64,000 nt of DNA from Actibacterium sp. 188UL27-1 (GTDB lineage: Bacteria > Pseudomonadota > Alphaproteobacteria > Rhodobacterales > Rhodobacteraceae): assembly GCF_016901225.1 (NCBI RefSeq), contig NZ_JAFEUL010000010.1:1-64000 (forward strand). The letters run 5' to 3'. The position numbers were made by a program, and so were the translations under genes. Of this stretch, positions 9,013-17,793 are shown piece after piece (the first letter of the stretch is position 1; the number at the start of each line of letters is the position of its first letter). The notes below the pieces were generated by a model. The model did not search any database, had not been told where the DNA came from, and saw only the letters and a program-made list of their open reading frames with translations.

Positions 9013-9498
9013 TCAGCCCGCCATGATCATGCAGGTTGTTGATCCGGTGGCATAAAGCTTGCCATCATCCGCGCCGCGCAACTCGCCCGTTGCGACGCCG
9101 GTGGATCGACCGGCATGGGAGACGACCCCTTCGCACAGGATTTCCGTCCCGATGGGCAAGCCGCGGGTGATGTTCACCTTGTATTCGAGTGTGGTGTAGA
9201 CCGAGCCCTTGGGCACCGTCGTCATCACGGCACAGGCCATGGCGGAGTCGAGTAACGTGCCATACCAGCCGCCATGGACCGTCCCCATCGGATTGGTATG
9301 GTCAAAGCTGGGCGTGCCGCGAAAGATCACGCGACCCGGCTCAACCTGATCCACCCGGTATTCAAGGACCCGACCGATCGGAGGCGCTGGCAAGGTGCCG
9401 TCACGAATACCTTCCATGAAGGCGAGGCCGGACATTGACAGTAGCGTGTCGCGGTCGACGAGTTCGGTTGGCGCGGTGGCGTAAAGCGGCTTTGACAT
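9013..9498 (-). CDS. PaaI-family hotdog-fold thioesterase
   Basis: About 161 residues with a single hotdog domain (about 45-158). The conserved GTVHGGWYGTLLDSAM near residue 73 carries the HGG motif seen in PaaI-type acyl-CoA thioesterases, followed by YTTLEYKVNITRG and GRSTGVATGEL strands. These enzymes hydrolyse acyl- or arylacyl-CoA in the cytoplasm; the substrate cannot be read from the sequence. It converges with the tenA-like gene (19 bases between stops) and lies downstream of metF on the same strand, about 38 bases from the metF stop. Confidence 0.85.
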   Translation of the reverse strand: MSKPLYATAPTELVDRDTLLSMSGLAFMEGIRDGTLPAPPIGRVLEYRVDQVEPGRVIFRGTPSFDHTNPMGTVHGGWYGTLLDSAMACAVMTTVPKGSVYTTLEYKVNITRGLPIGTEILCEGVVSHAGRSTGVATGELRGADDGKLYATGSTTCMIMAG

Positions 9499-9536
9499 GT
9501 CGCCGTTTTAGCAGCCCCGCGCGCGGCGTCCATGGG

Positions 9537-10403
9537 TTAGGCGACGGCGGCCAGAGGTGTATCCGCCCGCAGACCCAGCGCCTGGCAAATATCGCGTGTC
9601 AGACTGGGCCGGTTGAGTGTGTAGAAATGAAGGTGTTCAACACCCTCGCTGAGCAGATCCGAGCAAAGTTCCGTCGCCTGGGCTACGGAAAGCAGTTCAA
9701 CCCGATCATCGCGGATTGCGGTTTGGAAGGCCTGGTCGAGGCTGACTGGGATCTTTGCGCCGCAGCGCTTGGCAAAGGCGCGCGCGCGGGTCCAATTCTC
9801 AATCGGCAGGATACCCGGCAAGATCGGTGCGGTGATCCCCGCCTTGACCGCCGCATCGCGAAACCGAAAGAACGTGTCGGCCTCAAAGAAGAATTGAGTG
9901 ATGGCCTCATGGGCGCCCGCATCGATCTTGGCCTTAAGCCAGTCCAGATCGGCGGTATCGCTGGCTGCTTCGGGGTGGATATCGGGGTAGGCTCCGACCC
10001 GAATAGTGAAATCACCCACGTCCCGCAGACCGCGGATCAAATCGCAGCTGTCGGTGAACCCGTCCGGATGGGCTGTGAATGTGTCTTGTCCAGCCGGGGG
10101 ATCACCGCGTAGGGCCACGATTTGTGTGATGCCTGCTTTTGCATAGTCCGTTGCAACTGCCAGAGTTTCCTCCCGGCTGGCATCGACGCAGGTCAAATGC
10201 GCCGCAACGGCCAAGCCCGACGTGCTGTGAATGGCGTGGGCCGCTTCCTGCGTGAGCGTTCGGGTTGTGCCGCCCGCCCCATAGGTGACCGACACAAATT
10301 CAGGACCCAGGGGCGCCAAGGTTTGCACTGCATCATGGAGCCGAAAGCTGGCCTCGACCGATTTTGGAGGAAAAAATTCGAACGAGACGCTGGGAGCGGG
10401 CAT
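9537..10403 (-). CDS. metF: 5,10-methylenetetrahydrofolate reductase
   Basis: About 288 residues, normal for bacterial MetF, an FAD-dependent TIM barrel that makes 5-methyl-THF for methionine synthesis. It begins MPAPSVSFEFFPPKS with the conserved catalytic glutamate in FEFFPP, then SVTYGAGGTTR, AHLTCVDASREE (folate/FAD region), VALRGDPPAG, and FFFEADTFFRF near residue 170. Divergent from a metR-type regulator, with a perfect MetR box between the two genes, which indicates homocysteine-responsive control. Confidence 0.96.
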   Translation of the reverse strand: MPAPSVSFEFFPPKSVEASFRLHDAVQTLAPLGPEFVSVTYGAGGTTRTLTQEAAHAIHSTSGLAVAAHLTCVDASREETLAVATDYAKAGITQIVALRGDPPAGQDTFTAHPDGFTDSCDLIRGLRDVGDFTIRVGAYPDIHPEAASDTADLDWLKAKIDAGAHEAITQFFFEADTFFRFRDAAVKAGITAPILPGILPIENWTRARAFAKRCGAKIPVSLDQAFQTAIRDDRVELLSVAQATELCSDLLSEGVEHLHFYTLNRPSLTRDICQALGLRADTPLAAVA

Positions 10404-10453
10404 GGCAGAGTCCTTTTTCGGGGTCGATTACATGTATGCCACAGGGTAGGATG

Positions 10454-10466
10454 TGAAGCAATTTCA
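10454..10466. promoter_or_regulatory. MetR operator between metF and metR
   Basis: TGAA-GCAAT-TTCA exactly matches the MetR consensus TGAA-N5-TTCA. It lies 51 bases upstream of metF and 29 bases before the metR-like start, in the shared divergent promoter. Confidence 0.7.
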
Positions 10467-10494
10467 TAATTCTCAAGATGGTTATGAGGACCAC

Positions 10495-11421
10495 ATGCAT
10501 ATCGAGTTTCGACATCTGAAAAGCATCCGCGCGATCCACGAGGCTGGCGGTCTGGCGCGGGCTGCCGATATCTTGAACATTACCCAATCCGCCTTGTCCC
10601 ACCAGATCAAGGGGCTGGAAGCGCAGACCGGGATCGAACTGTTTGTGCGCCGGTCAAAGCCCCTGAAATTGTCCGAAGCGGGGCTGCGGTTGCTGAAGGC
10701 GGCAAATCGGATCCTGCCGGAAGTACAGGCGCTGGAAGAAGAATTCAGCGGACTGCGGCAAGGTAAGTCAGGGCGGTTGCATATCGCGATTGAGTGTCAT
10801 GCCTGTTTCGAATGGCTTTTTCCTGTGCTGGAGCAGTTTCGCAAAGCCTGGCCCGATGTCGATGTGGATATTCGCCCGGGCCTTGCCTTTGATGCCCTGC
10901 CTGCGTTGATGAAAGAAGAGGTCGATCTGGTCGTGTCCTCCGATCCGGAGAATTTGCCCGGTGTCACATTCACACCGCTTTTCGATTATGAGCCCGTCTT
11001 CGTGGCGTCCAGCCGCCATCCCTTGGCTGAGAAAGACCACGTGATGGCGGAGGATTTCCGTGGTGAGACCCTGATCACCTATCCGGTCGAGCGCAGCAGG
11101 TTGGATGTGTTCAGTCAGCTTCTGATGCCTGCGGGGGTTGAGCCGCGCAGCATTCGTCAGGTTGAACTGACCGCGGTGATCCTGCTGTTGGTCGCGTCGA
11201 ATCGTGGCGTTTCGGTCCTGCCGGACTGGGTCGTGCGGGAGGTTCGCTACAGTTCGGACTATGTCACGCGGTCCCTGACTGCGGATGGGATTACCCGGCG
11301 GCTTTACGCGGCCACCCGGCAGGAGGACGTGGAAAAGCCCTACATGGCCCATGTTCTGGGATTGGCCCGGACCGAACCGGTCAAGCTGCAACGCGGCATG
11401 GTCGACGACCTGACGAAATGA
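10495..11421 (+). CDS. metR: LysR-family regulator, MetR-like
   Basis: About 308 residues. The N-terminal winged helix (residues 1-62) starts MHIEFRHLKSIRAIHEAGGL and includes ITQSALSHQIKGLE. A LysR substrate-binding domain occupies about 88-295 and should sense homocysteine. I chose ATG 10495 because GAGGA lies four bases upstream and the LysR domain begins right there; a longer frame from 10453 would overlap the operator. Divergence from metF and the intervening MetR box support the name. Confidence 0.88.
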   Translation: MHIEFRHLKSIRAIHEAGGLARAADILNITQSALSHQIKGLEAQTGIELFVRRSKPLKLSEAGLRLLKAANRILPEVQALEEEFSGLRQGKSGRLHIAIECHACFEWLFPVLEQFRKAWPDVDVDIRPGLAFDALPALMKEEVDLVVSSDPENLPGVTFTPLFDYEPVFVASSRHPLAEKDHVMAEDFRGETLITYPVERSRLDVFSQLLMPAGVEPRSIRQVELTAVILLLVASNRGVSVLPDWVVREVRYSSDYVTRSLTADGITRRLYAATRQEDVEKPYMAHVLGLARTEPVKLQRGMVDDLTK

Positions 11422-11468
11422 CCTCCTGTGAGGGTTTTGGGATCGGTTGGCGTGGTCCGTCCGGGCCG

Positions 11469-11510
11469 CAGGCGGTTGCGCCTGTGAAGTGCGCGGGGTA
11501 CGCCCCCGCG
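11469..11510 (+). promoter_or_regulatory. Two strong hairpins in the suhB leader
   Basis: CAGGCG-GTTG-CGCCTG (11469-11484) and CGCGGGG-TACGC-CCCCGCG (11492-11510) fold as neighbouring hairpins in the 108-base gap before suhB. Neither has a T-run, so they are not typical terminators. They may end metR transcription with Rho or structure the suhB leader. Confidence 0.35.
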
Positions 11511-11529
11511 TGACAAGAGGAGCCCCACC

Positions 11530-12318
11530 ATGGTTGGAAGTGCCAATCTGAATTTGATGATCAAGGCGGCGCGGCGTGCCGGACGCAATTTGGCCAAGGA
11601 TTTTCGGGAGGTCGAAAACCTGCAGGTCGGTCGCAAGGGGCCGGGCGATTTCGTGAGCCGCGCCGATCTGGCCTCGGAAAAGATCCTGAAGGAAGATTTG
11701 CGGGGCACGCGCCCCACCTATGGCTGGCTGGCTGAAGAAGGCGGCGCGGAGGAGGGCGAAGATCCGACCAGACGCTGGATCGTCGATCCGTTGGATGGCA
11801 CAACCAATTACCTGCACGGAATGCCCCATTGGGCGGTCTCAATCGCCTTGGAGCACAAGAGCGAGGTTGTGGCCGGAGTGATCTTTGACCCCGCCAAGGA
11901 TGAGTTGTTTTTCGCAGAGAAAGGCCAGGGTGCCTGGGTCAATGAAAGTCGTCTGCGGGTGTCGGGCCGGGTCGATATGATGGAGACGGTCTATGCCACC
12001 GGCATGCCGTTTGCGGGGCGGCCTGGCCTGCCACAGAGTCTTCAGGAGCATGCACGCCTTTTGCCCCAATGCGCAGGCGTCCGGCGCTGGGGGGCTGCGG
12101 CGCTTGACTTGGCCTATGTGGCGGCCGGTCGGTATGACGGGTTCTGGGAACGCGGGCTGAATGCCTGGGACCTGGCGGCGGGACTGGTGATCATCCGCGA
12201 AGCCGGTGGTTTGGTCGAACCGATTTCCCAGGATGGAAACATTCTGGAGGATGGCGCGGTGATTGCTGCATCGGGTGCCATGTTTGCGCCATTTTCTCGG
12301 GTCATTCGCACCGGTTGA
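11530..12318 (+). CDS. suhB: Inositol-1-monophosphatase family protein
   Basis: About 262 residues of the Mg-dependent IMPase/FBPase superfamily. Metal-binding motifs are visible in order: GWLAEEGG (EE motif, near 70), WIVDPLDGTTNYLHG (near 85) and AWDLAAGLVIIREAGG (near 215). It dephosphorylates myo-inositol monophosphates; in proteobacteria SuhB also acts as a ribosome and antitermination factor. The start has AGAGGAG upstream. It is separated from metR by a leader with two hairpins, so it is probably transcribed on its own. Confidence 0.92.
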   Translation: MVGSANLNLMIKAARRAGRNLAKDFREVENLQVGRKGPGDFVSRADLASEKILKEDLRGTRPTYGWLAEEGGAEEGEDPTRRWIVDPLDGTTNYLHGMPHWAVSIALEHKSEVVAGVIFDPAKDELFFAEKGQGAWVNESRLRVSGRVDMMETVYATGMPFAGRPGLPQSLQEHARLLPQCAGVRRWGAAALDLAYVAAGRYDGFWERGLNAWDLAAGLVIIREAGGLVEPISQDGNILEDGAVIAASGAMFAPFSRVIRTG

Positions 12319-12357
12319 CGCCATTTTCCCGCCGCAATGTGATGGCACGCCACCTTT

Positions 12358-12558
12358 ATGGATCTTGCGAAACACCATAAAGCGGCCTGCCAATTCTTTG
12401 AAGATGAGAGCGGCGCCGTGACCGTCGATTGGGTGATGCTGACGGCGGTTGCTATTGCATTGACGATTGCCGTGATGAGCGTGGTCACCGACGGTATCGT
12501 GCTGTTTTCGGACAAGCTGGGCGCGGCCCTGTCTGCCCTTGAGGTTGCCACTTACTGA
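12358..12558 (+). CDS. Flp/type IVb pilin-like small membrane protein
   Basis: A 66-residue peptide with a charged N-terminus, then SGAVTVDWVMLTAVAIALTI, a single long hydrophobic helix. This resembles Flp/Fap pilin precursors, in which a prepilin peptidase cuts after glycine and the mature protein has glutamate and tyrosine at +5/+6; here aspartate and tryptophan stand there. No tad/cpa secretion genes are in the window, so any assembly would depend on genes elsewhere. It begins 39 bases after suhB on the same strand. Confidence 0.6.
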   Translation: MDLAKHHKAACQFFEDESGAVTVDWVMLTAVAIALTIAVMSVVTDGIVLFSDKLGAALSALEVATY

Positions 12559-12574
12559 TCCCTGCGCTGTGCTG

Positions 12575-13330
12575 CTACCGACGTCGTCCGGCGCGCGGAA
12601 TGCGGGTTCGCCGCCGGGGTACGCTGGGAATGCTGGATCGGGCATACTGAGCTTCGGGATGGGGCGGATGGCCTTCCGTGCGGCTCCAGAATGTCGGGCC
12701 ACCAAGGCGGATCCAGGTGGGCAAAGCAAAGACCATACCAATCGCAAACCCACCGGCATGGGCCCAATAAGCAACGCCTGCGCCACCATCGCTGGACGCG
12801 CCGTTGAACAGTTGCAGCCCGAACCAGACGCCCAGCATGACCCATGCCGGCAAGGGGATGATGCGAAAGAAGATGATAAAGATGAACAGGACGTCCACAC
12901 GCGCCTTTGGAAAAAGCAACAAGTAGCCCCCCATGACCCCGGCAATGGCACCGGATGCCCCGACCGTCGGCACCGTCGATGCGGGATCCGACAGGGTATG
13001 GGCGAATCCTGCGGCCACGCCGCTTGCCAGATAGAACAGCAGGAACCCGCCATGGCCCATCTCATCCTCAAGGTTGTCCCCGAAAATCCACAAAAACAGC
13101 ATGTTGCCGATCAAGTGCATCCAACCGCCATGGAGAAACATGGAACTGACATAGCCGTGCAATTCAAACCGGGCCGGGATCAGCGCCCAGCTGTCATAGA
13201 ACTGGTAGAGCGCCTGGGCGTTACTGAAGAGCGGCACGTAGCTGAGAAAGATACCCACATTTGCCGCGATCAGCATGTATGTGACATAGGCGGTACGGGT
13301 TGACGGGTTGTGATCACGCAACGGGAACAT
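12575..13330 (-). CDS. Rhomboid-family intramembrane serine protease
   Basis: About 251 residues with six predicted membrane segments. The catalytic serine is in GASGAIAGVMGGYLL and the histidine in YWAHAGGFAIG; the L1 loop carries HGGWMHLIGNMLFLWIFGD, a classic rhomboid signature. The conserved WR-type motif in L1 is not obvious. It cleaves membrane proteins within the bilayer; targets are unknown. ATG 13330 (MFPLRDHNPS) is preferred because rhomboids of this type start just before a charged segment and helix 1. It overlaps no neighbour and converges with the Flp-like gene. Confidence 0.92.
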   Translation of the reverse strand: MFPLRDHNPSTRTAYVTYMLIAANVGIFLSYVPLFSNAQALYQFYDSWALIPARFELHGYVSSMFLHGGWMHLIGNMLFLWIFGDNLEDEMGHGGFLLFYLASGVAAGFAHTLSDPASTVPTVGASGAIAGVMGGYLLLFPKARVDVLFIFIIFFRIIPLPAWVMLGVWFGLQLFNGASSDGGAGVAYWAHAGGFAIGMVFALPTWIRLGGPTFWSRTEGHPPHPEAQYARSSIPSVPRRRTRIPRAGRRR

Positions 13331-13403
13331 GCCGCAACGCTGCCTCACCGGTTTAGGGTGGTCAAGGCGCGTTGCCTCACCCGTGACTTGACCGGGCCTG
13401 CGA

Positions 13404-13973
13404 ATGACGCATGCTGCCGCGATGTTGCGCGTTGTCGTTTTATTGTTGCTTTTGGTGATCAGCCCGGGTGTTGCGCTGGCCCAAGCCTGCCCGCCGGTCG
13501 TCGTGGATCAAGATCGCAAGGCCGATCTGATGGCACAATTGCGCATGGCGCCGGATGAGATGACGGCCCGGGCGATCAATGATCAGCTGTGGGAGATCTG
13601 GGCCGCGGCCCCCACGCCCCACGCCCAGGATTTGCTGGATGAGGGGCTGCAGCGGCGCAGCACGTTTGATCTGGATGCGGCGATGATCGCGTTCGAGGCG
13701 CTTATCGTCGAATGCCCGGGCTATGCCGAAGGATACAACCAGCGCGCTTTCATCTTTTTCATTCGGCAGGATTATGGGCCAGCCCTTGTCGATCTGGAAA
13801 AAGCCCTGGATCTGGTGCCGGATCACATCGGCGCCTTATCCGGACGGGCATTGACGCTGATGGGGCTTGGCCGCAATGACGAGGCGCAACAGGTTTTGCG
13901 TGATGCACTGGCCCTGAACCCTTGGCTGCCCGAACGCCGGTTCCTGGTCGAACCGGACGGGGACGACATTTAG
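13404..13973 (+). CDS. Periplasmic TPR-repeat protein
   Basis: About 189 residues. A signal peptide is clear (VVVLLLLLVISPGVALAQA), with cleavage probably after ALA. About three tetratricopeptide-like helical pairs follow at about residues 75-175, including YNQRAFIFFIRQDYGPALVD and GRALTLMGLGRNDEAQQVL. TPR domains mediate protein contacts; no enzymatic domain is present. Start may be at 13404 or ATG 13422. It is divergent from the rhomboid gene (about 70 bases between starts) and converges with the cellulase gene. Confidence 0.7.
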   Translation: MTHAAAMLRVVVLLLLLVISPGVALAQACPPVVVDQDRKADLMAQLRMAPDEMTARAINDQLWEIWAAAPTPHAQDLLDEGLQRRSTFDLDAAMIAFEALIVECPGYAEGYNQRAFIFFIRQDYGPALVDLEKALDLVPDHIGALSGRALTLMGLGRNDEAQQVLRDALALNPWLPERRFLVEPDGDDI

Positions 13974-14028
13974 GGGGACTGGGCCACCGAAATAGCCTAT
14001 GCCGCAGATGGCAGGGGGCATCTTGGCG

Positions 14029-17000
14029 CTAGAACCAGTTCTCAGTCAGGCCCTCGTACAGACCAGCGAGCGCACCCGAGAAGCCCGCATTGTAATCCGT
14101 CGCAACCTCGTTGGAGATGTAATCGGTTCGGTCGTCGTTATACGTCCCGTTCACATCAAGGGGGCCACCCACCAAGGCACCGTTCAGGATATATTCGTTG
14201 GGTGCCGGGTCATTGATATCGGTCGTGCCGGAAGCCGCGCGGTGATGCGGATTTTGCGGGAAAAGGTCGCCAAACCCCACGGCAAAGCTTTGCCCATCCG
14301 GGTTGTCACCCATCATGTAATCCAGCTGATCGCTTGCAAAATCTCGCAACTCATCGATCCGCCCTGCATTTCCCTGGGGGTCATCTTCGGCCAGATCCTT
14401 GGCATGGACCATCGAAAGGAAGGCGGTATTGGCGGCCAACCGGTTTGAACCCCACTGCATCAGCCAGCCCAGCCCATCATTGGTGTCGGTGCCCGCGGTG
14501 CGGTCGATATCGTCAATCCAATGGTCGAAATGAGCCTGGACCTGCTCCACATATTTGGCGTCACCCGTTTCCTGAGCCAGCAAAAGCGTGGTGCCGTTTG
14601 TCTTGTTATCCCAGGATTGTGCGCCGGTGGCCCAGGGGTAATCCCAGTAGGTTTCGGCCATATCCAGGTAATCCCGATCGCCCGTCGCTTTGTGCAGCCA
14701 GATCGCGGCCCAGGATAACTCGTCCTCAAAGGTTCCGTTGAAGGATTTGTAGAACTGTGCCGCGTCCGGGACCGACGTATTGTAGGTGCCTTGATACGTT
14801 TCAGCGAAGTCGAAGAGTTTCTCTGCCTTGGTCAGCAAGGTATCGGCATAGGCCGTTTCGCCGCCCACACGAAAGAACAGGGAGGACGCCGCCAGCGCGG
14901 CCGCCGTTTCTGCCGCGACCTCGGTCCCGGGATTTTCGGCATCAATGGAATAGACCGGACGGTCAACATCCATATCCTCGGGCGATCCCCAATAGGCATG
15001 ATCCGTGTTGCCGTCTCCAACCTGGGCGTGAAAGACATCGTCGGCGATACTTGCTGTGCCTTTGTCATCGTAAGCCTGCAAGAAATAATCCGTGACATGG
15101 CGCAGGTGGGTGTCCAGATCAGCGTAAGCGCCAGCCTCCTTATAACCCGTGCCAAATTCCAGACCGCCCCAAGCCAGGGTCGTTGCCGTCGCGGCCATGG
15201 GCAGGCCAAACTTCACATGGTCACCCGCATCGAACCATCCGCCGGAGAGATCGCGACCCACGGACGCACCGTCATCCAGTGTTGAATCGCCCCGCCATGG
15301 GATCGGATGATCATCCGGCAGGTCGCCCGCATATTGGGCATAATAGAACTGCATGGATTTGTTTAGAACCTCGGCATAATCCGACGTCGCGAACGGCGAC
15401 CCATCCGATGGGGCCGGATCCGGGTCTGGGCGATCTCCACCAGTACCGTCCGGGGGTGTGATGCCACTACCGGTATCAACCGGTGGCGTCGTACCGTCAT
15501 CTGCATCCGGCATGTCTGTCGGGTCGCTCCCGGTGCCGGTATTCACCGCGGCACCGTCGAATGTCAGGTCCGCCAGTTGTGTGGGCGGTGTTCCATCCGC
15601 GACGAAGCCGAAGGAAACCGTGTCCCCCGGCGCGATATCTGCTGTCCAGCCAGCGCCTTGGATCGTGACCGTCTGGCCATCTGCTGTCATGTCCCCGCCC
15701 CAAAGGTCACGGATGATAAACCCAACGGTTTCAAACGCCATGGACCAGTCAGAGATCGCTTGACCGGTCGAATTCGTGATCGACACCTCTCCCTTAAAGC
15801 CATTGCCCCAGCGACCGGTCACGTCAAAATCGATCTTGGCAACGGTGCTGGGTGGCGTTGGTGCGGGATCTGTCTTCGGCTGTTCGACATCAACCGGTAG
15901 GATCGGAGCCATGGGCGGGCCCGGATCTGTTGGCGTATCAGCACTTCCCGTCGCCGCCATCGCCATCAACCCGGCGCCGTCCCCTTCGGCCTTGATCCGG
16001 ATCCGGGCTGTCTCACCCGCCTCCAGATCGGCGTTGTAGGACACACCTTTCAGCGTATAGATATCGCCGTTCTGCGCTACGATTTGCGCATTCCAGATGT
16101 TTTCGATTTGGCCCGCGCTGCGGATCTGTATGGTCCAGTCCGATGCAGTTGCGGTCGGGGTAAAGGCGACATTTGCCGTGAACCCGCCGGACCATTGCTT
16201 ATCCACCGCAATGGCAACCGCACCCGCGTCGGGGGCTGGTGCCGGGTCCACGGGCTCAGGATCAACCGGGCCGGGGTCTATCGGATCAGGGCCCACCGGG
16301 CGCACCGTCCCACCATCAACGAATGCCACCAATGACCCATGGCCCTCTGCTTTGATGCGGATATTCGAAGTCTCGCCAGCATCCAGGTTTGGCTTCGTTG
16401 TGCCACGCAACGTGTAGATGCCATCGTCGTAGCTGACGATTTCTGCGTTCCAGATATCTTCAATTGGCCCCGGTGTGCGGATCTGAATGGTCCAGTTCGA
16501 CACGGCGGTCTTGGGCGTAAAGAACAGTGTTGCGGTGAACCCGTCCCCCCATTGCTTGTCGTGATAGACCGAACCATCACCATTCGGCAGCTCCTGTTCG
16601 GTCGTGCGCGGTTCAAACGCCTTGATCCCGCGCACAACGCCATTGCCGACGGAGCGCTGATCCGGATTTTCATCTGGCGCGCGGATCTGGCCGGCATCCA
16701 GACCGACATCCGCGGCATCCGTGCTAATGATGATGTCATCGAAGTAAGCTGACGTGTCTTCGGGGGGCAGCCATCCCGTGCTGCCGCCGCCATAGAAGGT
16801 GCTCAGGTAAAAGACGTCGATCAACTGGCCATTATCCGACAGTCGGACGCCATCGATATCCACGACCTGCGCCCCGTCCAGCCAGACATCGATCTCTCCA
16901 TCCGCCTCGGCCCGGGTATTGGTCTTCACCCGCTGGACGATGTTGTGCCACGACCCTTCTTCAAAAAAGGCGTAATCCCCGTTGTCATACTGGAATTTGA

Positions 17001-17490
17001 CGCTGTCGCCGAAGGTGCCTGCCTTGTCCATGTGGTACAGGTACAATTCGGCCTGACCGTCATAGCGCCACATGTAGCGGGCGGAGAATCCGTTGTCACC
17101 GGTGACATCATCACCGCCCGTCGGCACCTCATCGGAGCCCAGGCCGGGTAATTTGCCCCCACTTTTCTCAACACCATTGAAGGAAAACGCGTCAGGGAAG
17201 TAGACCCAGTAAGAGGAAAAGTATTCCTGCTCCCCCGGAAGATCGAACCGTGACGCCGTCTTCACCCGTTCTTCGCTGCTGTAATTCACCTTCAGGGATT
17301 GGCCGCCCGAGACAGAGTGTTCATCCGATATCTCTGCAATGCGCGCGGTGTTGGAGGCGCCGTTTTGATAATCCCAGTCCTGTTCCTGCTTGCCCCGATC
17401 ATAGCTTTCACCCACGGCATGATTGTCAAATCCGCGGCGGATAGGCCCGGTCGTCGTGGCACCGGAGGAGCTTGTGTAATCCTGCGTCAT
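14029..17490 (-). CDS. Multidomain secreted-type glycoside hydrolase family 9 (cellulase) with lyase-like and CBM2-like domains
   Basis: About 1153 residues. Residues about 60-260 resemble the polysaccharide lyase family 14-type jelly roll (FSSYWVYFPDAF, GGKLPGL, RYDGQAELYLY). Two similar cellulose-binding-like repeats follow at about 310-390 and 430-505 (DKQW..GFTA..FTP....WTIQIR), then a third CBM2-like domain at 555-650 and acidic Pro/Asp-rich linkers. The C-terminal 450 residues are a GH9 catalytic domain with GGWFDAGDHVKFGLP (catalytic aspartates), NPHHRAA and TDYISNEVATDYNAG (acid glutamate). It should cut beta-1,4-glucan. No signal peptide or RTX repeats are visible, so the export route is unclear. 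ATG 17490 chosen; an in-frame TTG lies five codons upstream. Confidence 0.85.
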   Translation of the reverse strand: MTQDYTSSSGATTTGPIRRGFDNHAVGESYDRGKQEQDWDYQNGASNTARIAEISDEHSVSGGQSLKVNYSSEERVKTASRFDLPGEQEYFSSYWVYFPDAFSFNGVEKSGGKLPGLGSDEVPTGGDDVTGDNGFSARYMWRYDGQAELYLYHMDKAGTFGDSVKFQYDNGDYAFFEEGSWHNIVQRVKTNTRAEADGEIDVWLDGAQVVDIDGVRLSDNGQLIDVFYLSTFYGGGSTGWLPPEDTSAYFDDIIISTDAADVGLDAGQIRAPDENPDQRSVGNGVVRGIKAFEPRTTEQELPNGDGSVYHDKQWGDGFTATLFFTPKTAVSNWTIQIRTPGPIEDIWNAEIVSYDDGIYTLRGTTKPNLDAGETSNIRIKAEGHGSLVAFVDGGTVRPVGPDPIDPGPVDPEPVDPAPAPDAGAVAIAVDKQWSGGFTANVAFTPTATASDWTIQIRSAGQIENIWNAQIVAQNGDIYTLKGVSYNADLEAGETARIRIKAEGDGAGLMAMAATGSADTPTDPGPPMAPILPVDVEQPKTDPAPTPPSTVAKIDFDVTGRWGNGFKGEVSITNSTGQAISDWSMAFETVGFIIRDLWGGDMTADGQTVTIQGAGWTADIAPGDTVSFGFVADGTPPTQLADLTFDGAAVNTGTGSDPTDMPDADDGTTPPVDTGSGITPPDGTGGDRPDPDPAPSDGSPFATSDYAEVLNKSMQFYYAQYAGDLPDDHPIPWRGDSTLDDGASVGRDLSGGWFDAGDHVKFGLPMAATATTLAWGGLEFGTGYKEAGAYADLDTHLRHVTDYFLQAYDDKGTASIADDVFHAQVGDGNTDHAYWGSPEDMDVDRPVYSIDAENPGTEVAAETAAALAASSLFFRVGGETAYADTLLTKAEKLFDFAETYQGTYNTSVPDAAQFYKSFNGTFEDELSWAAIWLHKATGDRDYLDMAETYWDYPWATGAQSWDNKTNGTTLLLAQETGDAKYVEQVQAHFDHWIDDIDRTAGTDTNDGLGWLMQWGSNRLAANTAFLSMVHAKDLAEDDPQGNAGRIDELRDFASDQLDYMMGDNPDGQSFAVGFGDLFPQNPHHRAASGTTDINDPAPNEYILNGALVGGPLDVNGTYNDDRTDYISNEVATDYNAGFSGALAGLYEGLTENWF
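15976..16203 (-). repeat. Second copy of the internal CBM-like repeat of the GH9 gene
   Basis: Encodes the segment from DKQWSGGFTANVAFTP to RIRIKAEGDGAG. It aligns over about 76 residues without major gaps to the copy at 16330-16560, sharing WTIQIR, I.(D/N)IWNA.IV and RIKAEG.G. Confidence 0.7.
16330..16560 (-). repeat. First copy of the internal CBM-like repeat of the GH9 gene
   Basis: Encodes the segment from DKQWGDGFTATLFFTP to NIRIKAEGHGSL, a tandem duplicate of the following module, joined to it by a linker rich in DP, PGP and DPEP steps. Confidence 0.7.
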
Positions 17491-17793
17491 GTCTGTCCCT
17501 GTCAACGACTGGTATGGTAGGCTGATGCATACGCTATCCGGAATGCGTCACCGCACAAGTAGTTGAGGTATTTTGCGATGATTGAGGCCATGGACGATCT
17601 GGTTTTGCGCAATTGTTTGCACAAAGCTGCATGCACGTTCCCCTTTGGGAAACAATCTGTTTTCAAACTGACAGCAATCTCGCCGCTTGGTTGAGGTGCC
17701 CGTGAATGGTGCCCAGCTCGCAGGCAATTTCGCGATTTGTGACCCGTGTCAGAACGATGCGGGCTTCGCGGGGAGCCCGACTGGGCCCGACCG
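17491..17793. other. 303-base gap between the GH9 gene and the ABC-transporter operon end
   Basis: No intact gene. On the minus strand, bases 17690-17790 read as a helix-turn-helix-like stretch (TRVTNREIACELGTIHGHLN) ending in a stop. It could be the remnant of a LuxR-type regulator but lacks a start and most of the domain. The left half should carry the cellulase promoter; I recognise no specific operator. Confidence 0.25.

Noticed and set aside
10768..13071. Long minus-strand frames opposite metR and suhB
   Set aside because: Antisense to clearly homologous genes, no domain.
17690..17790. Helix-turn-helix-like minus-strand stretch
   Set aside because: Too short, no start and no domain context; listed only as part of the gap description.
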